Assembly: GCF_016086655.4 (NCBI RefSeq) | Contig: NC_052134.2 | Coordinates: 36,021,971-36,085,970 of the forward strand | DNA length: 64,000 nucleotides | Source: Lepeophtheirus salmonis | Lineage: Eukaryota > Arthropoda > Copepoda > Siphonostomatoida > Caligidae | Direction of reading: 5' to 3' | Shown: one piece after another, positions 54,165 through 64,000 of the stretch | Numbering within the stretch: the stretch's first letter is position 1 | Layout of the letters: every line of letters starts with the position of its first letter | The notes under the pieces: generated by a model | Databases searched by the model: none | What the model saw: the letters and a program-made list of their open reading frames with translations, nothing else | Told to the model about the DNA's origin: nothing | Program-made: the position numbers and the translations under genes

Positions 54165-55060
54165 TCAACTATCCTCATAGTAAAGCTCTATGTTTGATTT
54201 GAGTGTCATATTCTTGACGCGAACTTCCGTCAGACGGGACTTTGTTTTGTAGATTAATGTCCGACATACCATTGAAAACCTTTTCGGTATCAAAGTTAAC
54301 AATGGGAGTGTTATTATTTTATTTAAAAAACTCGATTGTCTTTCCCTATTCCCTCCTGACATATAGTTTTGAAAGGTTTAAGATGAATATCTTGGCATAG
54401 ATTTTCAACAATAGGTACACTTGGGAGTAGCGGCAATCTCTGTTTCAATGGTAACCTAGATTAGATTCAAATTTTGTTGAATAAACATTATTTCTGACAA
54501 AAGCGGATCATTCTTCAAAATATCATTTTCTTTTTAGATTGCATCTTTGTTTTCAAATATAACATTAATATACTATTTCACTGAATTGATGTGCTTGCCG
54601 TAATAGTGAATTGTTTTATATCACCTGAATTACAACAAAAAATATTCACTTCAAAGATGATAGTGTTTGTATTTTAGAAGTAATCAGGACAGAGTGTATA
54701 TATTCTGTTCAGACTATAAGCGTAACAACTGATATTCAACATAATTGGAAAATTGTTTAAGGTCTTCGGCTGCTTTAATTCAATATCTTTCTCCATGGGT
54801 AATGAAAACTTTTGTCTTTTTGTCTAAGAATTCGAAGGTAAGAACGTTTCTTATACTTATTGCAGCAACAAATATAATTATTATACGCCTTCCAAATTAA
54901 TGAGATATGGACGACACAAAAAATGACTATATTAAGGAACAACAACCAAGTCATCGATCGCCGTCGAGTCTATAGTTTCTTCTTTAAATACTTATTTACA
55001 TCGAAGCTCCATTTACTTGGTAATGGAGAAGCGAGAGTACATCACTTTTCCAGTGCAGAG
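54165..55060 (-). pseudogene. hAT-like transposase remnant, minus-strand copy (inverted partner)
   Basis: Minus-strand blocks run in the same order as in the 53234 copy. These are FKEETIDSTAIDDLVVVP (about 55000-54935, DETTD region), CRPYLINLEG, then KVFITHGERY.IKAAEDLKQF (54800-54750). Next is VFNGMSDINLQNK (54290-54255), matching VFSVMSDIN of the partner. Similarity begins at 'ctctcgcttctccattaccaagtaaatggag' (55040-55010), matching 53270-53302. Frames are broken and two acidic positions are altered. It lies tail-to-tail with the other copy across about 230 bp. Confidence 0.72.
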
Positions 55061-56099
55061 TTCTATGAAACTTAACATAATTTAGACAATTCTCAAAATG
55101 AAGTGGAATATTGTATGAAAAAAGTATCTTGGTTATATAAGTAGTAAAATTGGAAATGTTAAAATTGGAATTATTTTTGCTTCTAGTATATAATTCAAAA
55201 TTTATCTCAAGAATTCGATTTTTTAATGCGCTTTTCTACTTTAGAGAAATTCAAAAATGTGATCCCATGATTATAAAAACGCCATGTCAAAAACCTAGAA
55301 AAATCTTCTGAACTCAATATATCTTTATATAAATTATCCGCAATTAAAGAAGATAAAGCAATTTACATACCCTTTAAAAGATATTATATAAGTATAAAAT
55401 ATTAATGAGTTTTGAAATAAAATTGCATTAATTTTTTATTTTCAACAAATTATACTTTCTGCAATGGAAAAATGAGTATTGGACTTATAGATAGAATGAA
55501 AAGTGTCTTTGAGTAACACACAATTCAATAATTTGTTTGGAAATATACGTAATAGGCGCATTGTATTGAAAACATTTTTTTTTAAAACATGCATTAAGGA
55601 AAATTATTAACCATCAAGTTAACATGAGATATATATTTTATCTATACAGTAAGCAATTTCATCTATGTTTTTATCCAACTATGGTGAATATCAATTTAAA
55701 TAACGTGTTTATAATTTTTTTGGTCTCGGGGATGACAATGGAAGTTAGTTTTGGTGTTCTTCATAATATTGAATTCGATTCTTGGCAATAACAATATTGT
55801 AATTAAGAAGAAATAATTTATAATATTTAACCATTTTATTATTAATGCTATTAACGAAAATCATTTGATAAAAAAGAGTCGATGACTTGGGATTTGATAG
55901 ATAAACAGCAGTTTGCTGATCTATGGATAAAATCTCTCTATGCCTTTATTGAGAGGATTACCAATGATCCACTCTGGGTTGTTTTCATCTTATTTGAACA
56001 TTTGGCCAGATTTTTATCATTTTATCATTACAGAGTAAGATAATGGGTTAATATTGAATAGTTAATACCATAGTTAAACCATTCATACCTATATACTAT
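55061..56099. other. No gene seen
   Basis: This is AT-rich DNA without exon or repeat motifs I can support. Confidence 0.5.
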
Positions 56100-56300
56100 T
56101 GATAGACACGGAGTCGGATTGAACATTTGCATATGCTTATGAAAGAAGCTAAGTAACACGGATGATTTGTTGGGCAGTTATATGTGTAAATCCTCGTCGG
56201 ACTAAAATTTTAATGAAGGATATCCATCGGAGTAACTCTTTCTTATGTTCTTCCTATGTATATACGAAATTGGATTCGTCCCATTTGTGTTTAGTTCCTT
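56100..56300 (-). repeat. MITE-A copy
   Basis: 'gatttgttgggcagttatatgtgtaaatcctcgtcggactaaaattttaatgaaggatatccatcggagtaactctttcttatgttcttcc'. The right arm is lost. Small frames here are repeat read-through. Confidence 0.66.
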
Positions 56301-57380
56301 ATATAATATTCATCATTGTGAATATGCATTCACTATTCTGCTCTCTGCGATAGAAGTTGAAAAAAATGGAAGACACAGTCGTGCAATGTTACTTTCTTAT
56401 AGCCTTCCTTCAGGTTCACCCTTGGATGTCTCTAGTTATAACTTTATGTCGCCTAATTTTAGTATAAAGTTGTAATAATATATTGATTTGTGATATGCTC
56501 TAACAATATTTCACTATGTTGATGTGAGAAGGCAAGTTAGTAATTGACAAATGATTGGATAAATCATCAAAAAAAAAAATAACATCTGAAAATTTTGTTC
56601 ACACATTCTTTCAATTTAATGTAAACCACGCAAAATGTTTCTTTGTTGAGATACATATTTTCAAGGTATAAGATTTAATTTTTGATAGTCTGTGAATTAT
56701 TTATTTGTTTTCTTGACTTTTAAACCTTAAATGGTTATTTTCATACTATTTTGTTTCAAAAATAGTGATCGCTCTTATACACACACAACTTTTCATAATA
56801 AATATTTTAAGATTTGTCTTGGATTGAATGTGGTTTCCAAGAAAAGTATTTTAAGCTACGAAATATCTTATTCTTAAATTAAGAAAAATACCATATTTAA
56901 TCATATTAAATTATTGCAAGCAAGTCAAATAAATACAAAGTAATTATCTAATTGACTGTATCAAATGTCTTAGCACTTTGATCTATCAACCTTTCCTGCT
57001 AAAAGAGAAAAAGAATAAAAAAGCAATATTATATGATACTTTTAATAGAAATAACATGAGCGTTGTTTAATTATTAATAGTTTCTTTACAAACTGGAGGT
57101 TAGTGGTGCCACATTGGGTTTATTATCATTTATAAGTAGTTAATATACTTTTTTTAAATACGAAAACTTAGCACATTTGCGACATTATTTTTTGTTAGTT
57201 TGCTCTCGCCCTATTGAGTAACAAGTCTTAATTGTCTCTAACTGTTGGACTATTCTCTAATTCGGGAAGGGATCATTAATTCCAAATTCGTTTGAGGCCC
57301 CCTCCAAAATATAGAGATTGTCTATTTGAGTCTAAAAATAATTAAAATCGTCGTATCAACCCAGGCTAACCCTCCAGTAC
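56301..57380. other. No gene seen
   Basis: This is AT-rich. 57290-57310 'gaggccccctccaaaata' may be an end of the family D copy that follows. Confidence 0.5.
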
Positions 57381-57610
57381 ATACACTTAATTTTTGAAAT
57401 TTAATAAAAAACAATTTAGTTAATAAGATATAATTTTTGAAATTTAATAAAAAAAAATTAATTAATAAGGTATAATTTTGGAAAAAAATATTATTTCCTA
57501 AAAATTGAATTTTCCAAATTTATGTCCCAAAATTTCAATTCTATCAATTTTTTGTCCTAAAAACTTTAATTTTTTTAAATTCTTGTCCAAAAAATTTCAA
57601 AAATAGCTCC
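57381..57610. repeat. Family D-like body with a 43-bp tandem duplication
   Basis: The unit starting 'taatttttgaaatttaataa' occurs at 57388 and 57431 and begins again near 57470. It is followed by A/T palindromic blocks (ccaaaaaatttcaaaaat). No coding content. Confidence 0.65.
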
Positions 57611-59795
57611 TGCTATTAATTACTATTAATCTATGACACTATAAGCCTTATATTCGAGTTCCGTACTACTTGTGAGTCATTTAGTCCATTTGAAAATATG
57701 ATTTTCATTGCAATTTCAAAACTAAGCGAGTCTGGATTGCTAAATTGTTTATCACAAGGTTGAATTGTTACCATTGCCAAGACATAAGATTTCCCCAATA
57801 ATAAATTAATTACATATTTTTACAAAAGTTTATCATAATAGTTTTTTGAAAATTTTATTATTATGTTTTATTATTGTTCGAGTTTTTCTTGACAAAACAA
57901 TTAAAAATTAAGAACATTAAAGATATTCAGTCTTTTGAGCATAAATTGTTTATTTATTCTCCATTTAATATGAAAGGAAAAATTCTCCATTTTCCATTTA
58001 ATTTTTTGTGCTTTCTTATTCCTTTGATCTTGTTTTGTTGTTGCACGAATTCTTATTTTTATGTACTTATACATATTATCATTAACCTCTGAAATTTTTT
58101 TTTTTAATTTCCAAAAATATTTAAAATGCAAAAGTGCTAATTATAAATATCATATCAGATGGACAAATAAGTGCACTCTAATTAATTTGATTGACAAGAG
58201 TCGGTCGTTCTTCATCACTTTCATATCTAAACAAATTAACATAACATTTTTTCCTTTCATATGTAAAGATATTTTTACATAATCAATATCTTCAACAAAA
58301 TCAGAAAAACATAAGGAATTCAAGTATATTCAGTAATACGTCCGATTTTTGAATTCACTTGATGGTAATAATATGCTATAGGCGCTGAAATGGAAGCTCT
58401 TTATTTTTGTACCTAAAATTAAAAAAAAATTATTGCTTAAGCGGAAAAGTATTCTAAATTGTTAAATCTCTTACCAAATTTGAATCGACAATTTAAAAAT
58501 TCAACTTTGACACTAAATCTCAGAGATACATGCATATATGTGTGATAGTAAAATATGATATCTTGATTCATTTCATTCAAATTTTCATATATTTCTCTGG
58601 GTAAATGAGCTCGATCAAGGTTCATGTAAAATTATTCCAAGCAAGATACGTTGTCAATCATCTCAAAGATCTTTATGCCTTTAAAAAAAAATCATTTTCC
58701 TTCAGGATCCGAGAAGAAGAAAGGCAGGCTTTAGATCTAACTATTGTAATTGTAATGAAGAGGAAGATTTGGAAACTAGGTTGGAATGACCTGTTTTTTC
58801 AATATTTTTGGACTATAATAGGTTCTTAACGACGAAATTTGTTAGTATCCTCATATTTCAGTTTATAATCAGAGGAGATAAAATGAAGTTTACAAAGGGC
58901 AGAATATTTTGAAGGGAACTCATTTTAGCGGGGTACATTTTGAATTTAAAGTTTTCTTTATTATTCATCCTTAGAAAATATTTCCAAATGTGGTTTCATT
59001 ATGTTTCCAAGTTTTTTTTATTTATTTACTTTCGGACTTAGTTGCTCTGTAGTCGCTAAGGCAACCTGGTGCAATACATATCTTAGCCATGATTATATAC
59101 TTAAATAAATCAAACACTGCATTTTAAGTTAAAATAACAGGCTTCCTGCTGTGTTACTCATTAAAGTTTAATATTTATACATTGTTATTGTATTTTGAAT
59201 CTTTTTGAGTCATTGAGGGAGGAGAAATTGCGAGATCCTTACTGTTTTTAGTTATAAAGCTATTATTGACTAATCATAACATATATATCTCCTACACAAT
59301 TTTTTTCAAACTCGTAAGTACGTTTACTTTTCTACAAATAAATAACTTTATAATTATCATCAGTTTTGTTGCAAGCCACCTTGGGTCTAAGCTCCCTCCC
59401 CCTCCAAATGATGAAAACTAGCAACCCCTTAATGATCATCCCTTACATCAAATTTGTAAAAAGTGAGAAAGATATCCCATGAAATCTGTTATAAAGAAAT
59501 AACTGTGATATCTGCATGCTTCAACAATTAAACTTTAATAATATTCAGGTCAATAAGTTAACAAATTATACAGTTATTTATCGAAAAAATATCTAAAGAT
59601 TGACTAAGGTCTTGCACAGGATATTATTATTTGAAGTAATTCTACTAAAAAACCCTTAGAAATTTACTGCATAAGTATTTTGAGACCTATCTTCTTGTGG
59701 TTTCTCATAAGCCTGAAAAGATCCCTGAATGTGGTAGTGAGGGTGAAGTATCTCGGTTATAGCGGAAATAGGTAAATGTATATAAGAGGCTGCAG
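57611..59795. other. No confident gene; one exon-like patch
   Basis: 58690-58790 has an acceptor-like tract (cattttccttcag) followed by about 70 bp of purine-rich, less AT-rich sequence (GATCCGAGAAGAAGAAAGGC...) open in two frames. No donor or homology was recognised. The minus-strand frame 58437-58625 is also unassigned. The rest is AT-rich. Confidence 0.4.
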
Positions 59796-59842
59796 GGGCG
59801 TTCTCAGGGAGTGGGCTGACAAATATAATCCTGCGGACGCCC
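59796..59842 (+). repeat. Minimal family D element: two ends without a body
   Basis: The left end GGGCGTTCTCAGGGAGTGGG joins almost directly to the right end AATATAATCCTGCGGACGCCC. The first 13 bases, GGGCGTTCTCAGG, match the inverted right end GGGCGTCCGCAGG at 11 of 13. The 47-bp unit corresponds to the 440-bp copy at 51668 with its body removed. Confidence 0.68.
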
Positions 59843-60689
59843 TAGGTAGAGAGAGGGAAATTTATCAAAAGGAAAGTATAAGCCGATAAATCAATTGTGT
59901 TTGAAAGAAGATGGGAAAGGCAAAACTTCAGAGGGCATGTCTAGGGGAATAAATGTTGATCAACAAAAATTACGTTTTTTAAACCACAAGACCTCAGTAC
60001 ATACTTTAAGGAAGGCCCCAGCTGTCAAAATCAAATTTTGTAAAATGATACCTCCCCCCCCCCCTATAATTAGTTGTATTAATATTCTTTGATTAGTTAT
60101 AATTAGTTTGAATTAAATAGGCCTACGGTTAAATCCCTAATAAGGGGATAAGAATGCATAGATCTTACTTCCAAGGTGACTGGCTTCCAGAACGATGATA
60201 TTACGTGAAACCCCTTTATAAAAAATGTATAATTTTTCGAACATTTTGGGTCGTATACAAGTTACTATTTTGTACCGGTTATAACTTGCATAAGCAAGTT
60301 GTAACCAAAAATGAAGCATTTTAAATGACTAATTTACAATTAAATAATTTAATATTTCTTGGATGGTCAATATTTTAAGAGTAATAACTTTTGTCTATTC
60401 TATGGAAAATTAATAATTGATAAGTATTCTATGGCACATGATATGGTTCAAAGGCCACAGTTATTTTATTATCATCTATATTACTCCTAAATACACAATA
60501 AATAAGTAATATTTATAGAGCATTAAGAAATGTTGGTATGCTTATCTGTGATCAGATATGTCCTCCATAAAAGTTATCATATTGAGTACTAGTGATAGTG
60601 TCCGACATTGTTTGCAGTTATTAGGTGTGGATAGATTAACTTTGCTCTAATAATATAAATTCGTTATATTAATATAGAAGATAATTCAA
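59843..60689. other. No gene seen
   Basis: An 11-C run (60054-60064) lies in AT-rich DNA. No domain-bearing frame was found. Confidence 0.5.
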
Positions 60690-60830
60690 CAACAAATCAT
60701 CAGTGTTATTGTTAGTTGTTAAAGTGCACACTCACATGTAGTTACTCAATGCATATAGGTTCTCTCCTCAACAATGAAATAATAAGAGTAACAGCTTGAG
60801 AAAATAAATAAAAAATACAAACCTAAATAT
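60690..60830 (+). repeat. Partial MITE-A copy
   Basis: 'caacaaatcatcagtgttattgttagttgttaaagtgcacactcacatgtagttactcaatgcatataggttc..aataagagtaacagcttgagaaaataaa' corresponds to the right arm of plus copies. Confidence 0.6.
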
Positions 60831-60929
60831 ATAAACTTCCCCTTTTTTTTATACTAGTTCTTCAGCTGTTGACGCCCGTAGCTAAAATTTGTTTAACACC
60901 ACATTAATTAATTTATGTATCATGTACTC

Positions 60930-61060
60930 TCCTTTCTTTTTTATTTTTAATATTATGCACTGAGCTATAGCTACACACTCAAGCTGTTAAAAATGGGCCC
61001 CTAAAGACAGTAAAAAATAGACCGATATAAAAACTTTGCTGCATTAATATAGATGGCGTT
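60930..61060 (+). repeat. Repeat family C copy
   Basis: 'actctcctttcttttttatttttaatattatgcactgagctatagctacacactcaagctgttaaaaatggg' and 'gacagtaaaaaatagaccgatataaaaactttgct', best preserved of the three copies seen. Confidence 0.55.
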
Positions 61061-61530
61061 CTCATAGGTCTGGTTTTTACGGTCACTGTAATTTCGACAA
61101 TTTTCACATCCTTGATGATTACTCAAATTAAAACCAATCAAGTAACAACAATATTGCTTCTGAGTAGTAAAAAATATGTGTTACAGGTAGTGTTACGACA
61201 GTTCTTATCTAGGACCAAAGACTCAAGTCCAGTCCCATATGTCGGTCTGTAAAAAAAGTAAAATTTCTCGCTCGTGACATTATTGAGTGGGTTTTCCTTT
61301 TTTAATTATGCAGTTATGTATAATACTAGAATAAATTTAACAGAAATAAAAACATGTCCGTATTATATTACATTTTGATGAAAGTATTAATGTTTTTTGC
61401 AAGATATGTGCATTGTTCTTAATATATATGTCATATATACATTCTTTAGTTTAATAAACCATTGACAATTTGGAGGGGGGGGGGGAACAAGGACAGGCAG
61501 TTGTAAGGACTGGATCTAAGTTGTACTGCT
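61061..61530. other. No gene seen
   Basis: An 11-G run (61475-61485) precedes the retroelement scrap. Otherwise AT-rich. Confidence 0.5.
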
Positions 61531-61534
61531 AACG

Positions 61535-61674
61535 AAAGCACTAAAGTACAGAAGATTAGAATGTGCCTTCAATATTACCAGTTCAAAGTATCATGGAAGA
61601 AAAGAAAAAAACCATATTATTGCAGATGCTTTGTCACGAGCTCCAGTAGATGATCCTGGAAGGGAAGAAAAATA
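61535..61674 (+). pseudogene. Ty3/gypsy-type RNase H C-terminal scrap
   Basis: KVQKIRMCLQYYQFKVSWKKRK (61544-61605) then, after a one-base slip in the A-run at about 61604-61611, HIIADALSRAPVDDPGREEK and a stop. IADALSRAP is the classic end of the reverse transcriptase/RNase H of Ty3/gypsy retrotransposons. The remainder of pol, gag and LTRs is not visible. The fragment is too short to place further. Confidence 0.75.
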
Positions 61675-61929
61675 ATTAAAAAGTGGGATGAAAGACACGA
61701 TTAGATTAGCAATAATTAGAATAGCTGTAATACAGAATAAAAAAGATGAAACATCGTCAAATTATATCGAATCCCACAAGAAAAGAAGACTCCGAGAGAA
61801 CCTGAAAAATCTTCCAACTTACCTAATTTATTATGAGTATTTTTATTGTTTGTTGTTTGTACAATAAATTAAACTTAAGCGCGCGAAACAGGGGAAGAAG
61901 AAAAAAAGGAAGAACGATATTGGATTGTA

Positions 61930-62158
61930 CATACTGACATGTTATTATTTGTTTTTTGATTTTTTGGAAAAAAAATTGGAAAATTAAATTTTTTTTGAAA
62001 TAAAATTTGAAAAAAGAAATCAAATATTAAATTCTTCTAAAAATTTACAACTGTTCTCAAAAAATTTCAAAAATTAAATTTCAAATATTTAAATTTCTCA
62101 AGAATTACATAATTCTGATAACAGTTATGAAAATTTATGAACACTCCTCAAAACGCCA
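61930..62158 (-). repeat. Family D repeat copy
   Basis: The A/T block body (ggaaaattaaattttttttgaaat..) is followed by 'gaacactcctcaaaacgcc', similar to the inverted left terminus ctccctgagaacgccc of the 59796 copy. Confidence 0.55.
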
Positions 62159-62879
62159 ACTAGTTCTGTTAAATACTATTTTTTACAACTCTACATATTG
62201 CCAATTGCAGTTGTTATTATTATTTTACGCGCACTGCTATTATTTTTTTTAAACAGCAACATTTCTAATCCAGGCACTTTTAGTAGTCTAGAAAAAAAAA
62301 TGATATTATGTTTTTTTATGAACATTAAAAAATATATAAAAATTTTATTACTACATTCAAATCGTAAATGCGGCATGAAATATCATCAAACAAACAGTTT
62401 TATAATGTGTGAGGGGATTTTTTTTTCATTCGAGTCAAATGCTTTATTCCGTAAAGAAATGGCAATCCAGTTTGTAAAATTTTATGTATCTTGATTTCTA
62501 AATAACATAGAGGGCGCTTTGAAATTTTTTCTTATTGAGTGTCAGTTTTTTCTCAACTTCAAATGGGTATTAGATTATAAAAAAGTTTAATTTAATATAT
62601 GGAAGATTTTCTAATCTTTAATTTTTTGAATTTTATTTGATTTAAACCTCTCTACTTCACTATTAAAACAAATTGTGTTTAACTAATCACTAATGCCTGT
62701 TGGTTGAAATTATATACTCCCAAATTAATGTTATTTTCAATTTCACAAGGTATTTTTCTAATATATCTTAAAGTTGTATTTGATTCTATAGACTATTATG
62801 AGAGTTTTATTATTCTCAATGTATATTATGCAACTTTCTTTAATTTATTTCCTATTACTATTTTTCCACTGAATAATGG
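62159..62879. other. No gene seen
   Basis: This is AT-rich. The frames 62198-62494 and 62704-62895 have random AT-driven composition (I, F, K, N) and no domain. Confidence 0.45.
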
Positions 62880-63370
62880 TCACTCACTCGTATAATCTCT
62901 AAAGTTGAAAAACAGCAAGTCGAAGATTTCGATGAATCTTTCGTACGAAGGATTCAGATATATTCATCGTCATCCACCCATCTTTTCCGTTCCCAGGAAT
63001 TCATATTTTTTCCATTTGGATATCCAAAATGTCTTCTGATACTCTCTTCAAATATATGTGCCTTACTCGGTGTACATCATTTACTTTATGATAGTGACTT
63101 CTGACCTCGAGAATCATTGCCTCTAAGCTCAAGAATACATAAATTAATCGAATTTTTTACGAAATCATCGTATACTTCTACATATAAGAAGTATGGAGTT
63201 CCATAAAGCGACCGAATAATCGAAAGATAAATAAAAAATCTGGTGAGGAACAGAGAATGTTTTCATCTTTCATTCACTGCTCCCAAATTGAAGTTCTTGA
63301 GTTCTTTTCTCCTTAAGTCAACTCTACTTCGTTTTTTACTCAAGAAAAGAATTTTCTTGACAAGTTTGCT
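62880..63370. other. Less AT-rich interval without intact frame
   Basis: Base composition is more balanced than the neighbourhood, with 'gaagatttcgatgaatctttcgtacgaaggattcag' (a nested inverted stretch around 62922-62955) and 'cgtcatccacccatcttttccgttcccagg'. Both strands are closed every 20-40 codons. It may be an untranslated exon or an old mobile element; I cannot decide. Confidence 0.35.
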
Positions 63371-64000
63371 TCATGCATATAATGCAGAAATGTATAGTAT
63401 ATATGGATAATCATATAACTTTAAGCCTCACCCCTGGTTTGGGATTTCTTTTTATTAATTGTGAGTCCCTTTTGTGACTGAAAAGCAAGTGGAATATTAT
63501 TTTAGACTCTAAAAATAATGTGCCTCTTTTTTCTTGATAGTTTTGTCGGCAAATCAAATTCTATTCTGCTATTGCTTATAAATAGTTATTAGGAACTATA
63601 AAGTGATAATGTGTTTAAAAAATATAAGTAACTTCTTAATTTCTGTAGATTTTATTGAAATATATGAATGTCGTTTCAATTTCCAAACTTATTAACTCAG
63701 AAATCTTTTTCTAAGCAGCTAAATTGCTTGTTAACATATTGGGATTTTACTTTCTCAAAAATCTGGGATCTTTAAATAAATAAATGACTAACTGTGTGTC
63801 ATACGAGCTAATTATAAGTTGTTTGATATCAGACAATATTTAAAATGTCTCAAATTTATATTACAAATTTTGATTCCTTCGGTTTAATTTTGGACTTGCA
63901 AATGCTATTTCGTTATTGAGAGTCTTGTCAGACGAGTAGAGACTTCATAATTATTCCTATTATTAGTTAAATAACTATTATCGGTTTGTATTAGGAACTA
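63371..64000. other. No gene seen
   Basis: This is AT-rich to the window edge. Confidence 0.5.

Noticed and set aside
1..64000. CRISPR array, bacterial operon, or phage-like defence island
   Set aside because: No regularly spaced short repeats, no ribosome-binding pattern, no compact gene runs. Introns and transposons show this is animal nuclear DNA.

Overview
The window is about 70% A+T animal DNA. It shows GT-AG introns, very long introns and a dense load of Tc1/mariner-type, hAT-type and short non-autonomous repeats. The mix of mariner (D34D), DD41D 'rosa'-type and DDxD Tc1-like transposases fits an arthropod. My best guess is a parasitic copepod such as a sea louse; this is inference from style and repeat content, not from a database match.

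Only one cellular gene can be supported: a type II (delta/eta-like) diacylglycerol kinase on the minus strand. Eight coding exons can be joined with consistent phases between 26990 and 766, giving 442 codons. They carry a C1 domain with all eight zinc ligands, a second C1 domain, the start of the catalytic domain with its GGDGS loop, the PLGTGNDLARV motif and the start of the linker. The accessory domain and any SAM domain must lie beyond the left edge. No PH domain is seen upstream of the first C1, and the first visible coding exon has an in-frame stop before its ATG if its acceptor is the good one at 27034/27035. The gene's two largest introns (9.2 and 12.2 kb) are packed with transposons.

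Layout: 1-766 intron 8 with a TIR-element remnant; 766-1228 exon 8; 1229-10469 intron 7 with a Tc1-like copy, a tandem array and a mariner nested in a MITE; 10470-10618 exon 7; 10619-22829 intron 6 with a DD41D element that is open in one frame apart from three TAA stops; 22830-26990 exons 6 to 1 with a Tc1 scrap in intron 4 and an hAT-like MITE in intron 1. From 27035 to 64000 no cellular gene can be supported. This part holds decayed Tc1-like copies (one inserted into another), a second DD41D-type remnant, a convergent pair of hAT transposase remnants, a Ty3/gypsy RNase H scrap, and many short repeats. The most abundant is a roughly 400-bp MITE-like family (here called MITE-A) with about 19 recognisable copies in both orientations.

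I found no operon, CRISPR array, rRNA or tRNA, and nothing that amounts to a new multi-gene system. The points most worth checking are the nested insertions, the inverted hAT pair, the MITE families with hAT-like ends, the fish-type Tc1 scrap and the PH-less start of the kinase.
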